Assembly (NCBI RefSeq): GCF_900156165.1
Contig: NZ_FTMY01000004.1
Coordinates: 186,001 to 250,000, forward strand
DNA from: Pseudacidovorax sp. RU35E
Lineage (GTDB): Bacteria; Pseudomonadota; Gammaproteobacteria; Burkholderiales; Burkholderiaceae_C
Length of the DNA stretch: 64,000 nucleotides
Direction: 5' to 3'
The notes below the pieces were generated by a model. That model did no database searches. It had not been told where the DNA came from and worked only from the letters and a program-made list of their open reading frames with translations. Position numbers and translations under genes: made by a program. This document shows positions 51,676 through 59,164 of this stretch, piece by piece. Position 1 is the stretch's first letter. Every line of letters starts with the position of its first letter.

Positions 51676-53139
51676 TCAGGCGGCCATGAACCCCAGGTCG
51701 CGCGGATAGGCGATGCCGTTCGCGCTGCCGCCGAAGTTGCGCAGGTTGGGCAGGATGCGCAGCTGGTCGGCATCGGCCACGCCGAACCACTTGGCCAGTG
51801 TGGCGGCGTACTGGTCCACCGAGGTGGTGGGCAGCAGGCGGCCCTGGCCCACGTGCCACTGGTCGGCCTCGGCGCTGGTGTTGCCCACGCTCACCGGCGG
51901 CGGCGTGCCATAGAAGGACTTGCCGCGCACGGCGCCGCCGACCACGAAATGGTGGCTGCCCCAGCCGTGGTCGCTGCCGTCGCCATTGCTCGACAGCGTG
52001 CGGCCGAAGTCCGAGGCGGTGAACTGCGTGACGCTGCCGCCCAGGCCCAGGTTGTCCATCTGCGCCTGGAAGGCGGCCATCGCGTCCGACACCTTGCCCA
52101 GCAGCCCGCCATGGTTGGCGATGAGGTTGTCGTGAAGATCGAAGCCGCCCAGCGAGACGAAGAACACCTGCCGACGCACGCCCAGGGTGCTGCGGCCGCG
52201 GATCAGTCGCGCCACCATGGCGAGCTGGTCGGCCAGACTGTTGTTGGCCGGGAAGGTGCCGCTGGCAAAGGCCGAGCCGATGGCGCCGTTGACGGTGTCC
52301 GCAGCGCCGATGGCGCGTGCCGTGACGCGGTTGTATTCGTTCTCCAGCACGTGGCTGCGCGGCTGCTGCACCAGCTGGGCGAGCGCGGTGTTGAGCTTGC
52401 GCGAGCCGAAGGTGCTGCCGCCGCTGCGTGCCGGGTTGATGGCCACCGCGCCGCTGGTGCCCACCTGGTAGCACAGCGCGTTGTCGCCCGAGAGGAAGAC
52501 CGCATTGCCACTGACCGAGATGCAGGTGAAGGTCGCGCCCGTGTTGCCGGCCAGGAACTCGTCGGCGATGTTGCCGCCCCAGCCCACGGTTGCGCCCTCG
52601 GGCGACGAGGCCTGCCACACCGACTGCTGGTCGTTGTGCGAGAACAGGTTGCGCGGCACCGGATAGGTGGTGCGGTTGCCGCCCGCGTACTGCGCCCGTG
52701 TCATGGGCACGACCAGCGGGCCCACGTTGAGCATCACCGCCGCCTGGCCGGCCTGGAAGAGTCGCGCCATGGCCGTCATGGACGGGTTGAGCGCGTACTC
52801 GCGGCCCCCGGCCAGGGCGGTGGTGGGTGCCAGCCGCGTGGCGGCCAGCGCCGAGTCCTTGGCCAGGGCGATGCCGCCCTGCGCCTGCGGGATGCGGATG
52901 GTGCTGTATGCGGAATGGCTGGCGTCGTCGTAGGTGACGACGGTGTTGGCGTAGTCGTTGCCGCCGTAGAGGAAGACGCAGACCAGCGCCTTGTAGTCGT
53001 TGGCGGACTGGGCCGCGGCATCGCCCATGGCGGCCAGGCTCAGGGCCCAGGGCATGGCGCTGCCCGCCAGGCCCAGGTGGCCGGCGCGGCGCAGGAAGGC
53101 GCGGCGGCTGTGCCGCGCGTCGGTGTCGATGAGATGCAT
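51676..53139 (-). CDS. DUF1501 exported protein (Tat substrate)
   Basis: The protein has 487 residues. The N-terminus SRRAFLRRAGHLGLAGSAMPWALSLAAM is a twin-arginine signal (RR at 12-13). The DUF1501 pattern follows: ALVCVFLYGGNDYANTVVTYDD, NPSMTAMARLFQAGQAAVMLNVG, and near the end VTQFTASDFGRTLSSNGDGSDHGWGSHHFVVGGAVRG, with His and Asp residues reminiscent of alkaline-phosphatase/sulfatase metal sites. Export folded through Tat fits a metalloenzyme. It starts 21 bases after a DUF1800 gene; the two families nearly always occur as a pair, with unknown function. Confidence 0.88.
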   Translation of the reverse strand: MHLIDTDARHSRRAFLRRAGHLGLAGSAMPWALSLAAMGDAAAQSANDYKALVCVFLYGGNDYANTVVTYDDASHSAYSTIRIPQAQGGIALAKDSALAATRLAPTTALAGGREYALNPSMTAMARLFQAGQAAVMLNVGPLVVPMTRAQYAGGNRTTYPVPRNLFSHNDQQSVWQASSPEGATVGWGGNIADEFLAGNTGATFTCISVSGNAVFLSGDNALCYQVGTSGAVAINPARSGGSTFGSRKLNTALAQLVQQPRSHVLENEYNRVTARAIGAADTVNGAIGSAFASGTFPANNSLADQLAMVARLIRGRSTLGVRRQVFFVSLGGFDLHDNLIANHGGLLGKVSDAMAAFQAQMDNLGLGGSVTQFTASDFGRTLSSNGDGSDHGWGSHHFVVGGAVRGKSFYGTPPPVSVGNTSAEADQWHVGQGRLLPTTSVDQYAATLAKWFGVADADQLRILPNLRNFGGSANGIAYPRDLGFMAA

Positions 53140-53160
53140 GGGGAACGGATCAGGCGGTGG

Positions 53161-55062
53161 TCACTTCTGGACCAGGTATTCGGGGCAGCTCATGACCAGC
53201 AGCACCGCGGCGGTGATGCGGTTGAGCTTGACGGCGTCGGTGCTCGATGCCGTCACGGGCGGGTCGCTCAGCGCGTCGACGACCAGCGCGCGGGTGGCAT
53301 TCGAGAGCTGGCTGGCGGTGAGCACCAGCGACAGCTGGTCCACCAGCGCCGCCGGGTCGAGCACCAGCGCCTTCTCGCGCGTGTACGCGGCCAGCACGTC
53401 GCGGCTGTTGAAGCCGGCCTGCAGGATGCTCGCCATGAAGTTGATGTAGCCGCCCACGCCCGTCTCGTTGACGATCTGGAACTCCGGCGCCACCAGCCCC
53501 TGCGTGGCCAGGGCGGTGGAAGGCGGCACATAGCCCGGCCGGAAGAAGTTGAACACCGAGGGCGAGCGCAGCGGGCTCTGGCCCAGCCCGAAGATGCTGC
53601 TCGACAGGTTGCCGATGCGCCAGGTGCCGGCCGCCGACGTGACGCCGAAGCTGCGCGCCCATTGCGCGAGCCGCACCATCGGCTCGCGCACGCGGCCCCA
53701 GGTGGGCGCCGTGAGGCCTTCGGGGCCGCGGGCCTCGTTGTCCAGCAGCACGGCGGCGACCACGCTCTTGATGTCGCCGCGCACGCCGGCGCCGTTGTCC
53801 ACGAACACGTCCGCCACCCGCCGTACATAGGCCGGCGAGGGATTGCTGCACACCAGCCGCTGGATCAGCTGCCGGCTGATGAAGGGCGCCGTGTTGGGAT
53901 GGTTGGTCAGCGCATCGAGCGCGATGCGCAGCGCCTCGGCGCCCGGGGTGCCGGCGGCGATGCTCGTGCCCAGAAAGCGCACGGCCAGGGTGGAATGCCG
54001 CGAGGCATTGAGCGCCATGGGCCGCTGCGTCCAGGCATTGCTCTCGATGGCGTTGGCGGCGCCGGGCAGCGTGACGCTGCCCGATTCGCCGCTGCGGATG
54101 TCCAGGTCGTAGCCGGTGAACACGCGGGCCAGGTTGGTGACGTCGTCCAGCGTGTAGGTGTCCAGCGGGCGGCCATTGGCGTCGACGCGCGCACGGCCGT
54201 CCTGCTCCAGCTGCACCAGGCCGATGGTCACCAGCTGCATCACCTCGCGCGCATAGTTCTCGTCTGGCTGGCGGCCGGTGGTGGCGTTTTCCTTCTGGTT
54301 GCCGCGGGTGTTGAGGAACAGGCCCATCGCCGGGTTCAGCGTCACGTCCTCCAGCAGCTGGCGGAAGCTGCGGCGCGTGCCGGCCACCAGCATGTCCCAG
54401 TACTGCGCCATGGCATGCACCGGCCAGTTGCTGCCGATGGAGCCGGCCGAAACCACGAAGATCTCCGACAGCGCCAGCGCCACCCGCTGGCGCACCGCAT
54501 CCGCGGGCACGATGAGCTGGCGCCACGCCATCGCATCCACATCGAGCGTGTTGGCCGTGGAGCGATAAGGCAGCGATTCGAGCCAGGCCCAGGCCGCCTG
54601 GCTGGCCGGCGCGTCGAACTGCGCAGACAGCCAGGCGCGGTAGCCCTGGCTGCGCACCGCGGCGATGTCCTCGGGCGTGGCCGAGAACTGGGCCTGCAGC
54701 AGAAAGCGCGCGGCTTCGGCGTCGTTCTGCGGCTGGAGGTAGCGGTAGGTCTGGGCCGTGGGGGTATTGGTCAGGGCACCGAGCGCGGGTCCGCCGCTGC
54801 GCGCCGGAGCCGCCGGCGCGGGCGCCGCCCCGGTCGACCCCACGCCGATCGGCAAGACGCCGCCGCCCCCTCCCCCGCCTCCGCCGCCTCCGCACGCGGC
54901 CAGTGCGGCCGATGCCAGTCCGGCTGCCCAGATCCCGGCGTGGCCGGTGGCCGCCGGTGGCGGCGGGGCTGCTGTGTCCGGCTCGTCGACCTTCATCGCC
55001 GACGCGGCGCGCGCCACAGTCGCTTGCCCGGCCTCGTCCGGGCATGCCATCACTTCACTCAT
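53161..55062 (-). CDS. DUF1800 protein with poly-glycine linker
   Basis: The protein has 633 residues. A 40-residue acidic and Ala/Pro-rich N-terminus precedes a hydrophobic segment GIWAAGLASAALAAC with a lipobox-like LAAC, followed by eleven consecutive glycines. The DUF1800 domain follows: EAARFLLQAQFSATPEDIAAVRSQGYRAWLSAQFDAP, DAVRQRVALALSEIFVVS, DENYAREVMQLVTIGLVQLEQDG, NHPNTAPFISRQLIQRLVCSNPSP. The long N-terminal region is odd for a lipoprotein, and a start closer to the hydrophobic segment cannot be excluded. It heads the DUF1800-DUF1501 operon. The upstream region holds a 40-bp imperfect palindrome. Confidence 0.85.
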   Translation of the reverse strand: MSEVMACPDEAGQATVARAASAMKVDEPDTAAPPPPAATGHAGIWAAGLASAALAACGGGGGGGGGGGVLPIGVGSTGAAPAPAAPARSGGPALGALTNTPTAQTYRYLQPQNDAEAARFLLQAQFSATPEDIAAVRSQGYRAWLSAQFDAPASQAAWAWLESLPYRSTANTLDVDAMAWRQLIVPADAVRQRVALALSEIFVVSAGSIGSNWPVHAMAQYWDMLVAGTRRSFRQLLEDVTLNPAMGLFLNTRGNQKENATTGRQPDENYAREVMQLVTIGLVQLEQDGRARVDANGRPLDTYTLDDVTNLARVFTGYDLDIRSGESGSVTLPGAANAIESNAWTQRPMALNASRHSTLAVRFLGTSIAAGTPGAEALRIALDALTNHPNTAPFISRQLIQRLVCSNPSPAYVRRVADVFVDNGAGVRGDIKSVVAAVLLDNEARGPEGLTAPTWGRVREPMVRLAQWARSFGVTSAAGTWRIGNLSSSIFGLGQSPLRSPSVFNFFRPGYVPPSTALATQGLVAPEFQIVNETGVGGYINFMASILQAGFNSRDVLAAYTREKALVLDPAALVDQLSLVLTASQLSNATRALVVDALSDPPVTASSTDAVKLNRITAAVLLVMSCPEYLVQK

Positions 55063-55225
55063 TCACATCCTCGTCATGACGCGGCGACCGCAGTCCTCAT
55101 TGGCCGCAACACGTCCCCACTGCTGAATCGGAGGCAACAGTCATGCCGACGGCCTAGTCCAACGGCAGGCGGCGAGGCAATACGCAAAAAGTTTTAGCAA
55201 GTCGAGCGCTTGCTGGCGGGAGCGG

Positions 55226-55265
55226 GACAATTGTGTCAATTCGTGAATTAATTGACAAAGTTGTC
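55226..55265. promoter_or_regulatory. 40-bp nested imperfect palindrome upstream of the DUF1800-DUF1501 operon
   Basis: Outer arms GACAA (55226-55230) and TTGTC (55261-55265) and inner arms TGTCAATT (55234-55241) and AATTGACA (55250-55257) share one centre at 55245.5. Fifteen of the twenty base pairs across the 40 bases are complementary. It is AT-rich in a GC-rich genome, lies 164 bases upstream of the DUF1800 start, and is outside any gene. It looks like a double operator for a dimeric or tetrameric regulator. A transcription terminator is unlikely because there is no T-run. Confidence 0.55.
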
Positions 55266-55358
55266 ACGTCCTGCCACTTTGGCATCTGGGCGCCCGGCCT
55301 GGCGTTGGCGGCCGAGTCGCCCCCACGGAGCCGCACGCAGGGCGCGCGGCCGAACGCA

Positions 55359-56390
55359 TCAATACGCAGCCGGGGCCGAAGTGGATGCACGCACGATCAA
55401 CTCCGGCCGCAGCACCACCGTCGAGGCCAGCAGCGCCTGCCCCTCGATGGCCTGGAACAGCATCTCCGCCGCCTGCCAGCCCAGCTCGCGGTGCGGCAGG
55501 CGGATGGTGGTGAGCGGCGGATCGACCATGTCCACCAGCGGCATGTCGTTGTGGCCGGTGATGGAGATGTCCTGCGGAATGCGCAGGCCGGCCGCGCGCA
55601 GCACGTCGTAGGCGCCCAGCGCCACCAGGTCGTTGCAGCAGACCACCGCGCCGGGCCGCTCGCCCTCGCCCTCCAGCAGCGCGTGCATGGCCTGCTGGCC
55701 GGCCTCTCGGCTGTAGCTGTCGCATTCGACGATGCGCGGCGGCGGCAGGCGGTGGTCGCGCAGCGCCTGCTCCACGCCCTGGCGGCGGCCCACGCCGGTG
55801 GGCACGGTCTGCGGGCCCGCCAAGTGCGCGATGCGGCGATGGCCCAGTGCCACCAGGTGGTCGACGGCCAGCTTCATGGCCAGGCGGTCGTCGCTCACCG
55901 CCGCGGGCAGGCGTCCGCTCTCGTCGGCGCGGTTGACCATCACGGCGTGCATGCCGCTGTCGCGCACGAAGTCGATCAGCGGGTCCTCGCGCAGCGCGAT
56001 GGCCATCACCAGGCCGTCGATCTGCTGCGCCTTCATGCGCGCGAGGATGGGCTGCGCCAGCTTGGGGTCGCCCACGTTGGCCACGAAGACGAAGTAGCCG
56101 CGCGCCGCCGCCGCGGCCTCGATGCCCTGCAGGATGGGCGGGAACACCGGGTTGGTGATGTCCGGCAGCAGCACGCCGATGGTGTGGGTGCGGCCGGTGC
56201 GCAGCGCCGAGGCCGCGCGGTTGGGCTGGTAGCCCAGGCGGCGGGCCGTCTCTTCCACCAGCTCCAGCACCTCCTTGCTGATGCGCTTGCGCCGCGCCGG
56301 ATCGAGGGCGCGCGAGACGGTCGACACATGCACGCCGCTGGCGGTGGCGACATCGCGGATGGTGACTTTGGGCGTCTTGGCGGCAGTCAT
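55359..56390 (-). CDS. LacI-family repressor of the hydroxyquinol dioxygenase operon
   Basis: The protein has 343 residues. It has the helix-turn-helix VTIRDVATASGVHVSTVSRALDPARR, hinge LGYQPNRAASALRTGRTHTIG, and an effector domain with GAVVCCNDLVALGAYDVLRAAG and SITGHNDMPLVDMVDPPLTTIRL. The start at ATG 56390 is preferred because the longer open frame runs through the divergent promoter. Two copies of a GCAAACGTTTGC palindrome lie in the 123-bp intergenic region, one touching this gene's leader and one in front of the dioxygenase gene, so it controls itself and the catabolic operon. Confidence 0.92.
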   Translation of the reverse strand: MTAAKTPKVTIRDVATASGVHVSTVSRALDPARRKRISKEVLELVEETARRLGYQPNRAASALRTGRTHTIGVLLPDITNPVFPPILQGIEAAAAARGYFVFVANVGDPKLAQPILARMKAQQIDGLVMAIALREDPLIDFVRDSGMHAVMVNRADESGRLPAAVSDDRLAMKLAVDHLVALGHRRIAHLAGPQTVPTGVGRRQGVEQALRDHRLPPPRIVECDSYSREAGQQAMHALLEGEGERPGAVVCCNDLVALGAYDVLRAAGLRIPQDISITGHNDMPLVDMVDPPLTTIRLPHRELGWQAAEMLFQAIEGQALLASTVVLRPELIVRASTSAPAAY

Positions 56391-56394
56391 GTGT

Positions 56395-56406
56395 GCAAAC
56401 GTTTGC
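56395..56406. promoter_or_regulatory. LacI operator 1 (autoregulatory)
   Basis: GCAAACGTTTGC is a perfect 12-bp palindrome with the CG centre of LacI-family sites. It lies five bases upstream of the repressor start codon and shares TGTGCAAACGTTTGC with operator 2. Confidence 0.8.
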
Positions 56407-56482
56407 CTTTCTGGCAGCGGCATGTCAAGAGGGTCAATGCTGCGATTGTGCCCTTTGCTTTGCGCCAGATCAGGACCAATAA

Positions 56483-56500
56483 TGTGCAAACGTTTGCACA
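56483..56500. promoter_or_regulatory. LacI operator 2, in front of the dioxygenase operon
   Basis: TGTGCAAACGTTTGCACA is a perfect 18-bp palindrome ending 14 bases before the hydroxyquinol dioxygenase ATG. The distance between the centres of the two operators is about 91 bases, roughly nine helical turns, which would allow looping. Confidence 0.85.
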
Positions 56501-56513
56501 CGGAGCCCCGGTC

Positions 56514-57380
56514 ATGAACATCGTGACGACCCCCGACTCGGTGCTGCCCATCGCCCTGGATGCGATGGCCCGCACGCCCAACCCCCGGCTGCGCGAGGTG
56601 ATCGCCTCGCTCACCCGCCACCTGCATGCCTTCGTGCAGGAGGTGAAGCTCAGCGAAGAGGAGTTCGAGCAGGCGCTGGACTTCATTGTCGCCATCGGCC
56701 AGGCCACCGGCGAGAAGAAGAACGAGGTGGTGCTGGCCGCCGACATCCTCGGCATCTCGACCCTGGTGGCGCTGCAGAACAACCAGGATCCGCAGGGCGA
56801 GTCGCCCTCTGCCCTGCTGGGCCCCTTCTGGCGCGCCAATGCGCCGGACTGCGCCTGCGGCGATTCCATCGCCCGCTCGGGCACACCGGGCGTGCCGCTG
56901 TTCGTCTCGGGCGTGGTGCGCGACGGCCAGGGCCGGCCACTGGCCGACGCCATGGTGGACGTATGGCAGGCCTCGCCCGTGGGCCTGTACGAGAACCAGG
57001 ACCCGACGCAGGAGAACATGAACCTGCGCGGCCGCTTTCGCACCGATGCCGAGGGCCGCTACCACTTCCAGAGCGTGCGGCCCGCCGGCTACCCCGTGCC
57101 GGTGGACGGCCCCTGCGGCGTGCTGCTGAAGGCCCAGCGCCGCCATCCCAACCGGCCGGCGCACCTGCACTTCATGGTCAGCAAGCCGGGCTTCAAGGTG
57201 CTGGTCAGCCAGGTCTATGCCGACGACGACGAGAACCTCGAAAGCGACCCGACCTTCGGCGTCACGCGCCGGCTGATCGGCCGCTATGCGCTGCAGCCCG
57301 ATGGGCAGAGCGCCACGCTGGCCTACGACTTCCAGCTGGAGCCAGGCGAGACCAAGTTCCCGCGCCCGCCGATTCCCTGA
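56514..57380 (+). CDS. Hydroxyquinol 1,2-dioxygenase (intradiol)
   Basis: The protein has 288 residues. The N-terminal helical domain (LREVIASLTRHLHAFVQEVKLSEEEFEQALDFI) is typical of hydroxyquinol and catechol intradiol dioxygenases. The Fe(III) ligands are visible as Tyr 159 (VGLYENQ), Tyr 193 (PAGYPVP), His 217 and His 219 (PAHLHFMV), close to the known 164/197/221/223 set of the Nocardioides enzyme (recalled). It opens benzene-1,2,4-triol to maleylacetate. It is the first gene of the operon under the LacI pair of operators. The downstream genes do not include a recognisable maleylacetate reductase, so the true substrate may differ. Confidence 0.88.
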   Translation: MNIVTTPDSVLPIALDAMARTPNPRLREVIASLTRHLHAFVQEVKLSEEEFEQALDFIVAIGQATGEKKNEVVLAADILGISTLVALQNNQDPQGESPSALLGPFWRANAPDCACGDSIARSGTPGVPLFVSGVVRDGQGRPLADAMVDVWQASPVGLYENQDPTQENMNLRGRFRTDAEGRYHFQSVRPAGYPVPVDGPCGVLLKAQRRHPNRPAHLHFMVSKPGFKVLVSQVYADDDENLESDPTFGVTRRLIGRYALQPDGQSATLAYDFQLEPGETKFPRPPIP

Positions 57381-57429
57381 TCGTTCTTCTTCTTCCTCTT
57401 TCAACCCCTTCCTTCATGACTGCAAGACC

Positions 57430-58194
57430 ATGAGCTTCACCCCTGTTTCACGCCTGGACGGCAAGGTGGCCGTCATCACCGGCGGGCTGGGCGCCATCGG
57501 CTATGCCAGCGCGCAGCGCCTGGCCGCCCTGGGCGCCACCTGCGTGCTGCTGCACCGCAAGGCCGAGGACGCCGACGCCCGCGCCGCCGCCCTGCCCTCG
57601 GCCGAGGGCCAGCGCCACGGCGCGCTGCGCGCCGACATCGTCGACAGCGCCAGCCTGCAGGCCGCCGCCGCGCAGGTGAAGGCCGATCACGGCCGCTGCG
57701 ACATCCTGGTCAACAGCGCCGGCCACACCCGGCCGGTGGCTGCGGCCGACCTCGACGGCCTGACCGACGAACTGATCGACGAGCTGCTGCAGGCCAACTT
57801 CCGCGGCGTGTTCGCCACCATCCGCGCCTTCGCGCCGCTGCTCAAGGCGAGCGGCGACGGGCTGATCGTGAACGTGTCGTCCATCGCCGGCTTCACCGGC
57901 GTGGGCAGCAACCTGGCCTATGTGGCCGCCAAGGCCGGCCTGGACGTGGTGGGCGATGCGCTGGCCAAGGCGCTGGCGCCGGCCGTGCGGGTGGTGTCGG
58001 TCTCGCCCGGCGCGGTGGAGTCGGCCTTCGTGCCCGGCCGCGGCGAGGACTTCAAGGCCAAGATGGCCACCACCACGCCGCTGGGCCGCATCGGCCTGCC
58101 CGAGGACGTGGCCGCCACGGTCGAGGCGCTGGCCACCACGCTGCGCTTCGTGACCGGCACGCGCATCGTGGTGGATGGGGGGAGGCACCTATGA
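57430..58194 (+). CDS. SDR-family oxidoreductase
   Basis: The protein has 254 residues. It has VAVITGGLGAIGYASAQRLAALGA, NSAGH, and VSSIAGFTGVGSNLAYVAAKAG with Ser, Tyr and Lys of the catalytic set; the end VTGTRIVVDGGRHL is typical. It follows the dioxygenase gene after 49 bases and is followed by a dispersed repeat and the BKACE gene. It may oxidise or reduce a hydroxy or keto intermediate of the aromatic pathway. The substrate is not recognisable. Confidence 0.85.
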   Translation: MSFTPVSRLDGKVAVITGGLGAIGYASAQRLAALGATCVLLHRKAEDADARAAALPSAEGQRHGALRADIVDSASLQAAAAQVKADHGRCDILVNSAGHTRPVAAADLDGLTDELIDELLQANFRGVFATIRAFAPLLKASGDGLIVNVSSIAGFTGVGSNLAYVAAKAGLDVVGDALAKALAPAVRVVSVSPGAVESAFVPGRGEDFKAKMATTTPLGRIGLPEDVAATVEALATTLRFVTGTRIVVDGGRHL

Positions 58195-58201
58195 GCGCCG
58201 C

Positions 58202-58272
58202 ATGGCCGCCCAAAGGCGCGAAAGCCCCCTCGGGGGGCAGCGAAGTACACGAAGTGACAAGCGTGGGGGTCC
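58202..58272 (-). repeat. Dispersed intergenic repeat, copy 2
   Basis: Read on the minus strand this is GGACCCCCACGCT, TCACTTCGTGTA, TTCGCTGCCCCCC-GAGGGGGC, ending near GGGCGGCC, the same order as at 22880-22952. It fills the whole gap between two co-directional genes. Because it ends in GTGGGGGTCC right before the ATG of the next gene, it supplies that gene's ribosome-binding region. Confidence 0.75.
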
Positions 58273-58273
58273 A

Positions 58274-59164
58274 ATGAACAAGACGCTGATTACCTGCGCC
58301 GTGACGGGCAACCTGGTCAAGCCCGAGCAGACCCCGCACCTGCCCATCACCCCCACCCAGATCGCCGACGAATGCCTGGCCGCGGCCGAGGCGGGCGCGG
58401 GCCTGGTGCACATCCATGTGCGCGACCCCGGCACCGGCAAGCCGTCGATGGAGGTGGAGCTCTACCGCGAGGTGGTCGAGCGCATCCGCCGCCACGACCG
58501 CGAGCTCATCATCAACCTCACCACCGGCCCCGGCGGGCGCTTCGTGCCCAGCGATGACGACCCCAAGGTCTACGCGCCCGGCACCTCGCTGCTGCCGCCG
58601 GAGCGGCGCGTGGAACACATCGCGCTCATCAAGCCCGACGTCTGCTCGCTGGACCTCAACACCATGAACAGCGGCCCCGACGTGGTGATCAACACGCCGA
58701 AGAACGTGCGGCGCATGGCCAAGGTGATCCGGGAGGCGGGCGTGAAGCCCGAGCTGGAGATCTTCGACTCCGGCGACATCAACCTGGCGCTGGACCTGAT
58801 CGCCGATGGCACCCTCGACGGCCCCGGCATGTGGACCTTCGTGCTGGGCGTGAAGTACGGCTTTGCGCCCACGCCCGAGACGCTGCTCTACGCCCGCAAC
58901 ATGCTGCCGCGCGGCGCCTTCTGGAGCGCCTTCGGCATCGGCCGCATGGAGTTCCCGATCGTGGCCCAGGCCTGGCTCATGGGCGGCCATGTGCGCGTGG
59001 GCATGGAAGACAACATCTACCTGTCGCACGGTGTGCTGGCAGAAAGCAACGCCCAGCTGGTGGCCAAGGCGCGCGACATCATCCGCAGCCTGGGCGGCCA
59101 GGTGGCCAGCGCCGCCGAGGCGCGCCAGATGCTCGGCCTGCCGGCCGCAGGAGCCGCACGATGA
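58274..59164 (+). CDS. Beta-keto acid cleavage enzyme (BKACE, DUF849)
   Basis: The protein has 296 residues. It has ITCAVTGNLVKPEQTPHLPITPTQIADE, GAGLVHIHVRDPGTGKPS with the zinc-binding His-x-His, INLTTGPGG, PELEIFDSGDI and the late HVRVGMEDNIYLSHG segment. BKACE enzymes condense a beta-keto acid with acetyl-CoA and cleave it to acetoacetate and a new CoA thioester. In an aromatic pathway giving maleylacetate- or 3-oxoadipate-like acids, such a step could replace the CoA-transferase/thiolase route (inference). The ATG at 58274 sits directly at the edge of the dispersed repeat. Confidence 0.9.
   Translation: MNKTLITCAVTGNLVKPEQTPHLPITPTQIADECLAAAEAGAGLVHIHVRDPGTGKPSMEVELYREVVERIRRHDRELIINLTTGPGGRFVPSDDDPKVYAPGTSLLPPERRVEHIALIKPDVCSLDLNTMNSGPDVVINTPKNVRRMAKVIREAGVKPELEIFDSGDINLALDLIADGTLDGPGMWTFVLGVKYGFAPTPETLLYARNMLPRGAFWSAFGIGRMEFPIVAQAWLMGGHVRVGMEDNIYLSHGVLAESNAQLVAKARDIIRSLGGQVASAAEARQMLGLPAAGAAR

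Noticed and set aside
50731-55197. Plus-strand open frame of 1488 codons
   Set aside because: It crosses the crotonase gene and runs antisense to DUF1501 and DUF1800. No domain is recognisable.
55226-55265. Long palindrome as a transcription terminator of the LacI gene
   Set aside because: It has no T-run on either strand, it is AT-rich rather than GC-rich, and it lies about 95 bases beyond the stop codon.
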